Under the pieces are notes generated by a model. It had not been told where the DNA came from. It did not search any database and saw only the letters and a program-made list of their open reading frames with translations. The translations under genes and the position numbers were made by a program. A DNA stretch of 64,000 bases from Bradyrhizobium frederickii (GTDB lineage Bacteria; Pseudomonadota; Alphaproteobacteria; Rhizobiales; Xanthobacteraceae), in contig NZ_SPQS01000018.1 of assembly GCF_004570865.1 (NCBI RefSeq), forward strand, positions 62,001 to 126,000. The letters run 5' to 3'. Shown here piece after piece: positions 14,722-23,984 of the stretch (within the stretch, counting starts at the first letter, position 1; each line of letters opens with the position of its first letter).

Positions 14722-17013
14722 TCACACCTCGATATTTTCCAGCCGGACCGGGAGCTTGCGGATGCGCTGGCCCGTAGCGTGGTAGATCGCATTGCAGATC
14801 GCCGCATTGGTGCCGACATTGGCGAGCTCGCCGACGCCCTTCACGCCGACGGGATTGATGCGGTCGTCCTGCTCGGACAGCAGAATGACCTCGACGTTTG
14901 CGACGTCCGCATTCACGGGCACGAGGTAGTCGGCGAGATTGTCATTGACGTAGCGCGCATTGCGTTCGTCGATCTCGGTCGCCTCCAACAGAGCCGAGGA
15001 CATGCCCCAGATCAGTCCGCCCATCAGCTGGCTGCGCGCAGTGCGCGGGTTCATGATGCGGCCCGCGGCGAAGGCGCCGACCAGGCGGGGGCAGCGGATC
15101 TCATGCGTGAAGCGATTGACGCGGACCTCGACGAACTCCGCGCCGAACGCATAGGCGATCTGGTCCTTCATCTGGTCACCGCCCACGAGCCGCACCTGCC
15201 CGCTATGCATGGCGCGGAAGGAATCCAGCGGCGCGCCTTCCGGCTTCCACTCGCCATATTCCTCGACCACGCCGACCCCGAGCGCGTCAAACGCCTTCTC
15301 CAAATCCAGCGGCCGGTCGCCCTTCGCTGCCTGCGTGGCCGGCGTCTGGCCGATGCCAACGGTCGCCTTGGCCTTGTCCGTCAGGCTTTGGCCCGGCATC
15401 ACCGCCTTGAACAGGCGCTGCCGGATCTGGTCGCACACCATCGTCACCACGGAGCAGGTGCTGGCCGTGGAGTTCGAGCCTCCGGCAACGGGGGCCGGCG
15501 GCAAATCGCTATCGCCGATGAAGACCGCGACCTTCTCGAGCGGCACGCCGAGCCTTTCGGCCGCAGTCTGGGCAATGACGGTGTAAGCGCCGGTCCCGAT
15601 CTCGTGGCCGGCGATCTCGACCCTTGTGCGGCCGTCGCGCTGCAGCCGTACGCGTGCTGCGGCAGGTCCCATCTGCGTCGGATAGCAGGTTGCGGCACAG
15701 CCATAGCCGATCAGCCAGTCCCCGTCCGACATCGATTTCGGCTGAGGCGAGCGCTGCGCCCAGCCGAAAGCTTTGGCGGCCTCATCGAAACAGGCCATCA
15801 GCGAGCGCGAGGTGTAGGGCTTGCCGCCGATGGGCTCGTTGGTGGTGTCGTTGATGCGGCGCAGCTCGACCGGATCCAAGTTCAGCTTGACCGCGAGCTC
15901 GTCCATCGCGCTTTCCAACGCGAACAGATACGGCACTTCCGGTGGCGAGCGCATGAAGCCGGGCGTGTTGCGGTCGGCCCGCACGATCGAGACGAGGCTG
16001 TCGACATTCGGACAGGCATAGAGTCGCGTCGTCGTCTTGGTGCCGCCGACGCAATAGGCGTCGGGGCGCGACGACACCTCGGCGCCCTCATGTCTGAGCG
16101 CGACCAGCTTGCCGTCAGGGCGCGCGCCAAGCTTGATCTCGTGGCGGGTCTCGGCACGGTGAGTGGTGATGGTAAAGCCCTGGTCGCGGGTCGGGACCAG
16201 CTTGACCGGCCGGTTCAGGCGCTTGGCAATAGCCGCGATGATGGCGGTGCGCGGCGTCATCGAGCCGCGCGAGCCGAAGCCGCCGCCGACATAGGGGTTG
16301 ACCACGCGCACCTTGTCGGCGTCGATGCCGAGCTGCTCGGCAACGCCGTGCTTCAGGCCGTGGACGAACTGGCTCGGCTCGTAGATGACGAGCTCGTCGC
16401 CCATCCAGGCGCAGCTCGTCGAGAACAGCTCCATCGGATTGTGATGCTGCGTCGGCGTCTCGTAGGAGGCGGTCAGCTTGACCTCGGCCTCGTCGAACGC
16501 CTTGGCGAAATCGCCGACTTTCGGGTCTTCCTTGAACTGGGCATTCTGCCCCTTCGCAGCCGCAATGGTCGTCCCGGGCGAGTCGAAGGTCGCGCTTGGC
16601 GTGGTAGCGGTGTAGCTGACCTTGACGCGGTTGGCGGCATCGCGCGCGGACTCGTAGGTCTCGGCAACGACAACCGCGATGATCTGGCCGTCATGGGCGA
16701 TATCGGCCGATTTCAGCGGCTGGATCGTCGTGCCCGCATAGCCGCCGTTGCTGAAGAGCTTGGAGTCCTTCAGCCTCGGTGCGTTCTCGTGGGTGACGAT
16801 ATCGATCACGCCGCGGACACGCCTGGCCTCATCGAGATCGAGGCTGTCGATCCGCCCCTTGGCGATGGCGCTGGTGACGAGGAAGGCATAGGCGGGGTCG
16901 GAGAGCGGCATGTCAGACGCATAGGTTGCGCGTCCCGTCACCTTTACGACCGCGTCATAGCGCGGCACAGGCTGGCCCATGTTCATCTTCGGGTCGGGAG
17001 CAGCAGCAGTCAT
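14722..17013 (-). CDS. paoC: Molybdenum cofactor-binding subunit of PaoABC-like aldehyde oxidoreductase
   Basis: This 763-residue large subunit belongs to the xanthine oxidase family and closely follows the E. coli PaoC (YagR) pattern. It opens with VPRYDAVVKVTGRATYASDM, the standard start of the aldehyde-oxidase alpha/beta hammerhead, and has GGGFGSRGSMTPRTAII, a molybdopterin-binding loop. Near the C-terminus KGVGELANVG contains the catalytic glutamate. The gene is last in an operon with the FAD and 2Fe-2S subunits; the gap to the FAD gene is 2 bases. The enzyme would oxidise aldehydes to acids in the periplasm after Tat export. The maturation chaperone gene (paoD in E. coli) is not next to it. 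Confidence 0.88.
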   Translation of the reverse strand: MTAAAPDPKMNMGQPVPRYDAVVKVTGRATYASDMPLSDPAYAFLVTSAIAKGRIDSLDLDEARRVRGVIDIVTHENAPRLKDSKLFSNGGYAGTTIQPLKSADIAHDGQIIAVVVAETYESARDAANRVKVSYTATTPSATFDSPGTTIAAAKGQNAQFKEDPKVGDFAKAFDEAEVKLTASYETPTQHHNPMELFSTSCAWMGDELVIYEPSQFVHGLKHGVAEQLGIDADKVRVVNPYVGGGFGSRGSMTPRTAIIAAIAKRLNRPVKLVPTRDQGFTITTHRAETRHEIKLGARPDGKLVALRHEGAEVSSRPDAYCVGGTKTTTRLYACPNVDSLVSIVRADRNTPGFMRSPPEVPYLFALESAMDELAVKLNLDPVELRRINDTTNEPIGGKPYTSRSLMACFDEAAKAFGWAQRSPQPKSMSDGDWLIGYGCAATCYPTQMGPAAARVRLQRDGRTRVEIAGHEIGTGAYTVIAQTAAERLGVPLEKVAVFIGDSDLPPAPVAGGSNSTASTCSVVTMVCDQIRQRLFKAVMPGQSLTDKAKATVGIGQTPATQAAKGDRPLDLEKAFDALGVGVVEEYGEWKPEGAPLDSFRAMHSGQVRLVGGDQMKDQIAYAFGAEFVEVRVNRFTHEIRCPRLVGAFAAGRIMNPRTARSQLMGGLIWGMSSALLEATEIDERNARYVNDNLADYLVPVNADVANVEVILLSEQDDRINPVGVKGVGELANVGTNAAICNAIYHATGQRIRKLPVRLENIEV

Positions 17014-17015
17014 GA

Positions 17016-18032
17016 TCAGATCTCCATCGTTACGGCCTGCTGGAGCGCACGTGCCACGACGCGCTTGCCGAGCGCGATCTTGAAGCTGTTGTGCCGCCGC
17101 CCCTTGGCGTCCGCGAAGGCGGCATCGGCAACACGCTGCGCCAGGCCGTCATCGAATCTCTGTCCCTTCAATAGCGCCTCAGCCTCGCGCGCCCGCCAGG
17201 GCACGGTGGCGACACCGCCAAGCGCGACGCGTGCATCGCGGATCGTGCCGTTCTGCACGTCGAGCGCGACCGCAGCCGAGGACAGCGCAAACTCGTAGGA
17301 CTGCCGGTCGCGCGCCTTGAGATACACCGAACGGGGCCAGCGTCCGGAAATGAAGAACGCCGAGATCAGCTCACCCGGTTGCAGCGTGGTCTCGATATCG
17401 GGTGTGTTACCGGGCGCCTTGTGAAGCTGGGCAAACGGCAGGCTACGGGCACCGGATTTGCCGGTGATTTCGACAGTTGCATCCAGGGCGATCAGCGCCT
17501 GCGCGAAATCGCCGGGATAGGTCGCGATGCACTGGTCGGAGACGCCGAGCACCGCGTGCATGCGGTTGACGCCGTCCATGGCGGCGCAGCCGGAGCCGGG
17601 ATTGCGCTTGTTGCAATTCTCGTAGGACACGTCGCGGAAATAGCTGCAACGCGTTCGCTGCATCACGTTGCCGCCGAGCGTCGCCATGTTGCGCAGCTGG
17701 GCGCTGGCCGCGAGCTTCAGCGAATTGGCGATCACCGGATAGCTGCGCTGGATTTCGTCATGCGCGGCAACATCCGACATCTTCGCCAGCGCGCCGAGGC
17801 GCACACCATCGCCCTTGGGCTCGATTGCAGACCAGTGGCTTGCGAGCGGATTGATGTCGACGATCGCGGCGGGCCGCATCACGTCGAGCTTCATCAAATC
17901 GATCAGTGTGGTGCCTCCGGCGAGCGGCTGCGCGCGGGCATGGGTCAGCGGATTGTTCGCGGCCGCAGCGGCGCCGAGCGCCCGCACGGCCGTATCAGGG
18001 TCTGTTGCCCTTTGGTACGAAAACGGTCGCAT
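17016..18032 (-). CDS. paoB: FAD-binding subunit of PaoABC-like aldehyde oxidoreductase
   Basis: The 338-residue protein has the CO-dehydrogenase-flavoprotein fold: PLAGGTTLIDLMKLDVMRP binds FAD pyrophosphate, and AQLRNMATLGGNVMQRTRC is the second FAD loop. An insertion right after that loop carries four cysteines (about 129, 140, 149 and 168), as in PaoB and 4-hydroxybenzoyl-CoA reductase beta, where they hold an extra 4Fe-4S cluster. Length is typical. It lies 4 bases after the 2Fe-2S gene and 2 bases before the Mo subunit, so translation is probably coupled. Confidence 0.88.
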   Translation of the reverse strand: MRPFSYQRATDPDTAVRALGAAAAANNPLTHARAQPLAGGTTLIDLMKLDVMRPAAIVDINPLASHWSAIEPKGDGVRLGALAKMSDVAAHDEIQRSYPVIANSLKLAASAQLRNMATLGGNVMQRTRCSYFRDVSYENCNKRNPGSGCAAMDGVNRMHAVLGVSDQCIATYPGDFAQALIALDATVEITGKSGARSLPFAQLHKAPGNTPDIETTLQPGELISAFFISGRWPRSVYLKARDRQSYEFALSSAAVALDVQNGTIRDARVALGGVATVPWRAREAEALLKGQRFDDGLAQRVADAAFADAKGRRHNSFKIALGKRVVARALQQAVTMEI

Positions 18033-18036
18033 GCGC

Positions 18037-18651
18037 CTAGCCTTTCATGATCTCGGGCGCGGCCTGCTTCACGGCGGCGACGATGTTGGGATAGGCGGCG
18101 CAGCGGCAGATGTTTCCACTCATATATTCGCGGATGTCGGCCTCGCTGCCCGCATGCCCCTCCTTGACGCAGGCAATTGCGGACATGATCTGGCCGGGCG
18201 TGCAATAGCCGCACTGGAACGCGTCGTTGTCGATGAAGGCCTGCTGCATCGGATGCAGGCGATCGTCGGTGGCGAGGCCCTCGATCGTCGTGATCTCCTG
18301 CCCCTCGGCCGCGAGCGCGAGCGTCAGGCACGATACCACCCGCCGGTCGTCGATCAGCACCGTGCAGGCGCCGCATTGGCCGTGATCGCAGCCCTTCTTG
18401 CTGCCGGTGAGCTTGAGATGATCGCGCAGCGCGTCGAGCACCGTGGTTCGCGCATCGATGTGCAGGCGCTTGTCCTTGCCGTTGACCCGCAGCGTGACGT
18501 CGACGGGAAGTGCCGGATCCTGAGCCGCCGGGACCCTGGCCTCCTCTGCGGCCGCGCGCGCCGTGATCGGGACGAGCGCGCTGCCGGCCGCGCCGACCAT
18601 GAAGGCGCGCCGATCGAATGCTGATTGTCTGGAACTTGGTGTGTCGGACAT
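18037..18651 (-). CDS. paoA: 2Fe-2S subunit of PaoABC-like aldehyde oxidoreductase, Tat-exported
   Basis: The 204-residue product carries a twin-arginine signal (DRRAFMVGAAGSALV, residues about 13-27). A plant-type ferredoxin domain follows with GCDHGQCGACTVLID, then an all-helical domain with FQCGYCTPGQ and GNICRCAAYPNIV. These hold the two 2Fe-2S clusters of the xanthine oxidase family. The Tat signal on this subunit implies that the whole folded heterotrimer is carried to the periplasm. An alternative start 51 bases upstream would place the Tat motif too far inside, so I chose MSDTPSS. Confidence 0.9.
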   Translation of the reverse strand: MSDTPSSRQSAFDRRAFMVGAAGSALVPITARAAAEEARVPAAQDPALPVDVTLRVNGKDKRLHIDARTTVLDALRDHLKLTGSKKGCDHGQCGACTVLIDDRRVVSCLTLALAAEGQEITTIEGLATDDRLHPMQQAFIDNDAFQCGYCTPGQIMSAIACVKEGHAGSEADIREYMSGNICRCAAYPNIVAAVKQAAPEIMKG

Positions 18652-18743
18652 CGACGCCTCCGCCGCTGATCTCTCAAAGCAGCGCACGCCTGCACCGCTC
18701 ATCGCCCCTTAACCTGAAGCAATGAGCTCCGTTCCGAACGGGA

Positions 18744-18775
18744 AAGGGCGATGCGGCAAATGCCGCATCGCCCTT
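18744..18775 (-). terminator. Hairpin terminator after ggt
   Basis: Perfect 15-base arms (AAGGGCGATGCGGCA and complement) with a 2-base tip, followed on the minus strand by TTTCCC. It is 42 bases downstream of the gamma-glutamyltransferase stop and upstream of the pao operon, isolating the two units. Confidence 0.8.
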
Positions 18776-18817
18776 CGTCAACTTTTCCTGATGTCGCGCG
18801 GGGAACTCGCGCTGCGA

Positions 18818-20404
18818 TCAATAACCCAGCGCGCAGCCGTCCTTACGCGGATCGGAACCGCCGGTGAGCGTGCCCTTGTCCCAGTCGATCCAGATCGCTT
18901 GCGCGCCGCCGAGCGGACCGACCACGCTGGTGGTCTTGTGGCCGAGCTTCTTCAGGCCCTCGACGATTGCGGCCGGCACGCTGTCCTCGAGCTGATACTG
19001 GCCCTCGTAGTGCAGGCCGCGCGGCATGTCGATCGCCTCCTGCACGTCGCAGCCATAGTCGAGGATGTTGGTCAAGACATGGGTCTGGCCGGTCGGCTGA
19101 TACTGTCCGCCCATCACGGCGAACGGCATCACGGAGCGTCCGCCCTTGGTGAGCAGGCCCGGCATGATCGTGTGCAGCGGGCGCTTGCCGCCTTCGATGC
19201 AGTTGGGATGGCCCGGCTGGATGCGGAAACCGCCGGCGCGGTTCTGGAACAACACGCCGGTCTTGTTCGAGACGATCGCCGAGCCGAAGGAATGCGCGAC
19301 CGAGTTGATGAACGAGCAGACGTTGCGGTCCTTGTCCACGACCGTGATGTAGATGGTCGAGGGGTTCATCGGCGGCGCGACATTCGGCAGGTCGAGCATG
19401 CCGTCCATGCGGATCTTGCTGATGTGCTCGTCGGCAAAGCCCTTCTCGAGCATCTCGGCGACGTTGATCTTCATGTGCTCGGGAGAGGCGACATGCATCT
19501 CGCGGTTCATGTAGGCGATGCGGGCGGCTTCCGCCTCGAGATGGAAACGCTCGACGCTGACGGGCGCGTACTTGGTCAGGTCGAAGCGCGACAGGATGTT
19601 GAGCATCAGGAGCGCGGTGACGCCCGGGCCGTTCGGCGGGCACTGCCAGAAATCATAGCCCTTGTACATGATGCCGATCGGCGTCGTCGTCTCGGTGGTG
19701 TGCGCGGCGAAATCGTCGAGCGTGTGCAGGCCGCCGATTGCCCTGAGGGTCTCGACCATGTCTTCCGCGATCGGGCCCTTGTAGAAGGCGTCGCGGCCGT
19801 CCTTGGCGATCGCCCGCAGGGTCTTGCCGAGCTCCACCTGGCGGATGACGTCGCCGACCACCGGCGGCTTGCCGCCCGGCAACAGGTAGCGAACGGTGTT
19901 GGTGCCGGCCTTCAGCTTCTCGAACTGGTTCTTCCAGTCGAAGGCGATGCGGGGCGCGACCACGTAGCCCTCCTCGGCCGCCTTGATCGCGGGCTGGAGC
20001 AGCCGGTCGAAGCCGAACTTGCCGTGATCGCGCAAGACGGTGGCGAAGGCATCGACCACGCCGGGGATCGAGACCGCATGGGCCGAGGTCAGCGGCACGG
20101 AGTGGATCTTGCGTTCGAGATACCAGTCGGCATTCGCCGCCTTCGGCGCGCGGCCGGAGCCGTTATAGGCGATGATCTTGCCTTCGCCGCGCGGCTGGAC
20201 CAGCGCGAAACAGTCGCCGCCGATACCGGTCGATTGCGGCTCGATCACGCCAAGCACGGCCGAGCCCGCCACGGCCGCGTCCACCGCGGTGCCGCCCTCG
20301 CGCAGCACCTCGATCGCCGCGAGCGAGGCCTGCGGATGCGAGGTCGCAACCATCGCGTTGGTGGCGTGGACCGTGGACCTGCCGGGGAAATGGAAGTTTC
20401 TCAT
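18818..20404 (-). CDS. ggt: Gamma-glutamyltransferase
   Basis: The 528-residue protein is a member of the Ntn-hydrolase GGT family, which cleaves glutathione and other gamma-glutamyl amides and is self-processed into large and small subunits. The nucleophile is the Thr in PSTIYITVVDKD, aligned with the TTHxSVVD motif of classical GGT; it becomes the N-terminus of the small subunit (about 165-170 residues). Other conserved parts are GGDCFALVQ near the N-terminus, MNREMHVASPEH, PLHTIMPGLL and VMGGQYQPTGQTHV. No signal peptide is seen, so it may be cytoplasmic, unlike E. coli periplasmic GGT. The second residue of the usual TT pair is Ile here. It is a single gene. Confidence 0.9.
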   Translation of the reverse strand: MRNFHFPGRSTVHATNAMVATSHPQASLAAIEVLREGGTAVDAAVAGSAVLGVIEPQSTGIGGDCFALVQPRGEGKIIAYNGSGRAPKAANADWYLERKIHSVPLTSAHAVSIPGVVDAFATVLRDHGKFGFDRLLQPAIKAAEEGYVVAPRIAFDWKNQFEKLKAGTNTVRYLLPGGKPPVVGDVIRQVELGKTLRAIAKDGRDAFYKGPIAEDMVETLRAIGGLHTLDDFAAHTTETTTPIGIMYKGYDFWQCPPNGPGVTALLMLNILSRFDLTKYAPVSVERFHLEAEAARIAYMNREMHVASPEHMKINVAEMLEKGFADEHISKIRMDGMLDLPNVAPPMNPSTIYITVVDKDRNVCSFINSVAHSFGSAIVSNKTGVLFQNRAGGFRIQPGHPNCIEGGKRPLHTIMPGLLTKGGRSVMPFAVMGGQYQPTGQTHVLTNILDYGCDVQEAIDMPRGLHYEGQYQLEDSVPAAIVEGLKKLGHKTTSVVGPLGGAQAIWIDWDKGTLTGGSDPRKDGCALGY

Positions 20405-20600
20405 CGAATTTCTTGCTCTCTTGGCCGTGGGCGCAGGTGGCGCGCCATCTCGGAAAACCGGGTCTACATGGCACATTCCCGCGGCCCTCGGCAATGCTGG
20501 CATGCCAGCGAAATGGCTGCCATCCGCTGGACGTATAGAGCTTCGAGGCCGGCAGCCATGTGGGTTTTCCGAGCGGCGGACGCCTGCTAAACGAGCCGCC

Positions 20601-21368
20601 ATGTCTGATCCGCATTCGGTCACCAAGGTCGCCGCCTTCTACCAATTCGCCGCCCTCCCGGATTACCGCGAGCTGCGCGAGCCCCTGCGCGCGTTCTGCG
20701 CCGGCCTGAAGCTGAAGGGCAGCGTGCTGCTGGCGCGGGAGGGCATCAACGGCACGCTCGCCGGCGCGCCGGACGCGATCGACGCCCTCGCCCATGAGCT
20801 GGCGCACGGCGACATGTTCGACGGCAGGCTCGACAATCTCGAATTGAAATTCTCGACCGCCGGGGCGATGCCGTTCGGGCGGCTCAAGGTGCGGCTGAAG
20901 AAGGAGATCGTCACCCTTGGCGATGCGGCCGCCGATCCGACCCGCCAGGTCGGCACCTATGTCGATGCGAGCGAATGGAACGCGCTGATCTGCGCGCCCG
21001 ACACGCTGCTGCTCGACACCCGCAACGCCTTCGAGGTGGCGATGGGAACGTTCGAGGGCGCGATCGACCCCGGCATCAGAAGCTTCGGCCAGTTCAAGGA
21101 TTTTGCCGCCGAGCGGCTCGATCCGGCAAAGCATCGCAGGATCGCGATGTTCTGCACCGGCGGCATCCGCTGCGAAAAGGCGAGCGCGCATCTGCTCGCG
21201 CGCGGCTTCGCCGAGGTCTATCACCTCAAGGGCGGCATCCTCAGATATCTGGAAGAGGTGCCGGAGGCGCAGAGCCGCTGGCGCGGCGAATGCTTCGTGT
21301 TCGACGAGCGCGTCGCGCTCGGCCACGGTCTGCGCGAACGGAATAAGGACGCAACGCGTGACGAATGA
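20601..21368 (+). CDS. trhO: tRNA uridine(34) hydroxylase TrhO (rhodanese family)
   Basis: The 255-residue protein matches the YceA/UPF0176 family, now TrhO, which hydroxylates uridine 34 of some tRNAs using oxygen. An N-terminal acylphosphatase-like domain (LKGSVLLAREGINGTLAG) is followed by a rhodanese domain. The rhodanese active-site loop is CTGGIRCEKAS, with Cys about 185. Start ATG directly follows an in-frame stop. SlyX starts inside its last codons, so the two are cotranscribed. Confidence 0.92.
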   Translation: MSDPHSVTKVAAFYQFAALPDYRELREPLRAFCAGLKLKGSVLLAREGINGTLAGAPDAIDALAHELAHGDMFDGRLDNLELKFSTAGAMPFGRLKVRLKKEIVTLGDAAADPTRQVGTYVDASEWNALICAPDTLLLDTRNAFEVAMGTFEGAIDPGIRSFGQFKDFAAERLDPAKHRRIAMFCTGGIRCEKASAHLLARGFAEVYHLKGGILRYLEEVPEAQSRWRGECFVFDERVALGHGLRERNKDATRDE

Positions 21369-21576
21369 GATCAGGACGCTGAGCGAGCGCATCGACACGC
21401 TGGAGACGCGGCTCGCCTATCAGGACGACACGATCGAGACGCTGAACCAGACCATCACCGCGCAGTGGAAGCAGATCGACGTGCTGACGCGGAAGATCGC
21501 GGAGCTCGGCCAGCGGCTGCAGGAGGCCGAGGCCAATGCGCCTGGACCTGCCAACGAGCCTCCGCCGCATTATTGA
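21358..21576 (+). CDS. slyX: SlyX family protein
   Basis: This 72-residue protein reads TNEIRTLSERIDTLETRLAYQ after a GTG start, a continuous heptad coiled coil that ends in a Pro-rich tail with PPHY, the usual SlyX terminus. Function is unknown. The GTG overlaps the trhO end by 11 bases, which implies translational coupling. It converges on the diguanylate cyclase gene with a 5-base gap. Confidence 0.9.
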   Translation: MTNEIRTLSERIDTLETRLAYQDDTIETLNQTITAQWKQIDVLTRKIAELGQRLQEAEANAPGPANEPPPHY

Positions 21577-21581
21577 GCCGT

Positions 21582-23486
21582 CTACTGGCCGGACGCCCTG
21601 GGCATCAGATTCATGAGCTCGCCGGACATCATCAGGCGGTTGCGGCCTGCGTCCTTGGCGGCGTAGAGCGCGCGGTCGGCCGCTTCGACCAGCGAGCTCA
21701 CGCCCGCCGTGCGCTCCAGCGCGGGCCGGCAGGTCGCGCCGCCGACCGAGGCGGTGACGCATCCGGCGGCCTTATTGCTGCCATGAACAAGGCCGGCCTC
21801 GCGAATGGCCTTGAGGATCCGTTCGCCGAACTGGGCGCAGCCGGCGGCATCGGTGCTCGGCAGCAGCATGGCGAACTCCTCGCCGCCATAGCGCGCCGCC
21901 AGATCGCCGGCGCGCTGCGTCTCGGCCGCGATGATCTGCGCGACCAGGCGCAGGCAGGCATCGCCCGCGGGGTGGCCGTATTCGTCGTTATAGGCCTTGA
22001 AGTGATCGACATCGATCATCAGCAAAGCGAGGCTGGAGCGGTCGCGATAGGCGCGCGCCCATTCCTCCTTCAGCCGCTCGTCGAAGCGGCGGCGATTGGC
22101 AAGGCCGGTGAGGCTGTCCTCGATCGCCAGCGTCTCGAGCCTGGTTTCCAGCTTCTTGTGCTCGGAGATGTCGCGGGAGATCGCGACCACGCCGTCAACG
22201 CGGCCATTGTCCTTGCGCGTCACCCGCATGGTCGATTCCAGCCAGACTTCGCCGTTCTGCCGGTGCGAGTTGCGGTAGGTGAGGCGCGCCTCCTCCCGCT
22301 CGCCACGCTTCATGGCGTCGACGATGGCCTGGACCGCCGGCAGATCCTCCGGATTGATGCCCGCCAGTGCCGGCGTGCCGATCAATTGATTGGGGCGCCA
22401 TCCGACGACGCGCACGGACGAGGGCGAGACATAGCGCAGGCGCTCGTCGAGCCCGATGCGGGTCACCATGTCGCTGGAGCCTTCGGCGAGCAGGCGGAAA
22501 TGCGCTTCCTTCTCGACCAGCGCTGCGGCCATGCGCTGGCCGCGCTGCAGCTGCCGCACCAGCACGGCGCCGATGACCGCGATCAGCATCACCAGCGCGA
22601 CGACGTAGAGCATGCGGGAGATTGCCGCGGCACGCCAGGGTGCGAGCAACTCGTCCTTGTCGACGGTCGCAAGCAGAAGCAGCGGGAAGCGGCTGCTGCG
22701 CTTGAAGAAGCTGACGCGCTCGGCACCGTCCAGCGGCGACTTGAAATGATAGGCGCCGCTCGGCCGTTGCAGGCTGGCGTCGCGGAACAACGGCGTGTCG
22801 GAAACGCTGCGTCCGACAAACGCCTCGTTGCTGGGATTGCGCGCGATCATCAGGCCGTCGCCATGCGTGAGCGACACCGAGCTGTTGCGGCCGATCTCGA
22901 ACTGCTCGTAGAAATGCGAGAGATACCTTGAGCTGATGGTCGCGAGCACCACGCCGCCGAAGCTGCCGTCCGGCTTGTTGAAGCGGCGCGACAGCGTGAC
23001 CACCCATTCTCCGTCCAAGAGGCTCTTTACGGGACGGCCGACATGGGGCTCTCGCTTCGGAGAGAGCTGATGATAGCGGAAGAACGCATCATCGCTGAGC
23101 GTTGACCCGATCGTACCGGGCGAGGTCAGCCAGTTGCCCTGATCGTCGATGATGGCGAGGCTGTGAATGCGCTCGATTGCCTTCTTGCGCGCTTCCAACA
23201 GGGTGCGCAGCTTCGCGATCGTGACCGGTGCGGTGCCGTCCATCTCGAGCCGGCTGACGACGCCGACAACGCCGGAATCCAGGAGATCGAGGCTGTCCTC
23301 GGCATGCTGGGTCAGCGACCGGGCGACGTTCGCCATTTCGGCTTCGGCCTCCCTGAGCACCGCCTCCCGCGCGGCCCATTCACGCCAGCCGCTGACGCCA
23401 AGGATGGCCACGCAGGTCAGCGCGACGAAAGCCGCCGCACGCAACGGCAGGTAGCTCCATCCGGTTCGTTGGGTCGCAAGGCTCAT
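21582..23486 (-). CDS. Membrane diguanylate cyclase with periplasmic sensor, PAS and GGDEF domains
   Basis: The 634-residue protein has TM helices at about 15-34 and 292-310, enclosing a roughly 250-residue periplasmic sensor of the dCache type. A PAS domain spans about 326-445, then a GGDEF domain. The active site is RYGGEEFAML (GGEEF 534-538) and a full product-inhibition site RAGD sits five residues upstream (525-528). It should make cyclic di-GMP in response to an external ligand. The gene stands alone; cyclic di-GMP often controls polysaccharide production, so it could regulate the cluster at the right of the window, but that is inference. Confidence 0.93.
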   Translation of the reverse strand: MSLATQRTGWSYLPLRAAAFVALTCVAILGVSGWREWAAREAVLREAEAEMANVARSLTQHAEDSLDLLDSGVVGVVSRLEMDGTAPVTIAKLRTLLEARKKAIERIHSLAIIDDQGNWLTSPGTIGSTLSDDAFFRYHQLSPKREPHVGRPVKSLLDGEWVVTLSRRFNKPDGSFGGVVLATISSRYLSHFYEQFEIGRNSSVSLTHGDGLMIARNPSNEAFVGRSVSDTPLFRDASLQRPSGAYHFKSPLDGAERVSFFKRSSRFPLLLLATVDKDELLAPWRAAAISRMLYVVALVMLIAVIGAVLVRQLQRGQRMAAALVEKEAHFRLLAEGSSDMVTRIGLDERLRYVSPSSVRVVGWRPNQLIGTPALAGINPEDLPAVQAIVDAMKRGEREEARLTYRNSHRQNGEVWLESTMRVTRKDNGRVDGVVAISRDISEHKKLETRLETLAIEDSLTGLANRRRFDERLKEEWARAYRDRSSLALLMIDVDHFKAYNDEYGHPAGDACLRLVAQIIAAETQRAGDLAARYGGEEFAMLLPSTDAAGCAQFGERILKAIREAGLVHGSNKAAGCVTASVGGATCRPALERTAGVSSLVEAADRALYAAKDAGRNRLMMSGELMNLMPRASGQ

Positions 23487-23610
23487 GCGGCAGAATTCTC
23501 CGATGTTTCGGAACCTCTGCCGCTTCTATTAGTGAACTCTGAAATCGCTACGAAAATACGCGGCGATCTGCCCGTTTCCCGGTAGTCTTACGGACGCCGC
23601 AATCAGCGCA

Positions 23611-23631
23611 TCGCTAACAACATATTAGCGA
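23611..23631. promoter_or_regulatory. Perfect 7-bp inverted repeat with 7-base spacer
   Basis: TCGCTAA and TTAGCGA flank CAACATA. It lies about 125 bases upstream of the diguanylate cyclase start and just after the stop of the small 71-residue gene. It may be a regulatory site for the cyclase or a weak hairpin. Confidence 0.4.
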
Positions 23632-23661
23632 GCCTATCGGAATCCGGCGTGCCTCCGCCCG

Positions 23662-23877
23662 CTAGCTGAAGATCGCCTTGACCTTGTCCCAGAGTGAGGG
23701 ACTGTCGGCCTCAGCATCGGCCTTCGAGGGCGTCGGCTGCGCCGCGCTCACGGGATCGGACGCGGGGAAGGTGTCCTTCAGCCCGGCGTCGAGCTTGGAT
23801 TGCTGATCGGCGGCCAGCGCCTCATGCAGATCGTCGGCATGCTTGTCGTGCGGCGCGGGATTGAATGTCTCAGCCAT
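23662..23877 (-). CDS. Small hydrophilic protein with TFPASDPV motif
   Basis: The 71-residue product has the sequence LDAGLKDTFPASDPVSAAQ; the TFPASDP motif recurs in many small alphaproteobacterial proteins of unknown function. The C-terminal end SLWDKVKAIFS could form an amphipathic helix. No signal peptide or known domain. Start MAETFNP is preferred, with AGGA 5-10 bases upstream; it is divergent from hemE. Confidence 0.7.
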   Translation of the reverse strand: MAETFNPAPHDKHADDLHEALAADQQSKLDAGLKDTFPASDPVSAAQPTPSKADAEADSPSLWDKVKAIFS

Positions 23878-23984
23878 GATGTCCTCCGTCGGCTGGGTCA
23901 ACGCGGCCCTGTTGCGCTGGTTCCCCTGTTCCGCTGAGGGCCGAGGCGGTGTATCAGGGGCGATAACCCCGTTCAGGACCGTTC

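Noticed and set aside
14779..17298. 839-codon open frame opposite the Mo-subunit gene
   Set aside because: It is exactly antisense to a clear xanthine-oxidase-family gene, has Arg/Asp/Val-rich composition with no domain, and reflects high third-position GC.
18722..20590. 622-codon open frame opposite ggt
   Set aside because: Antisense shadow of a confident GGT gene; composition is low in hydrophobic pattern and has no recognisable motif.
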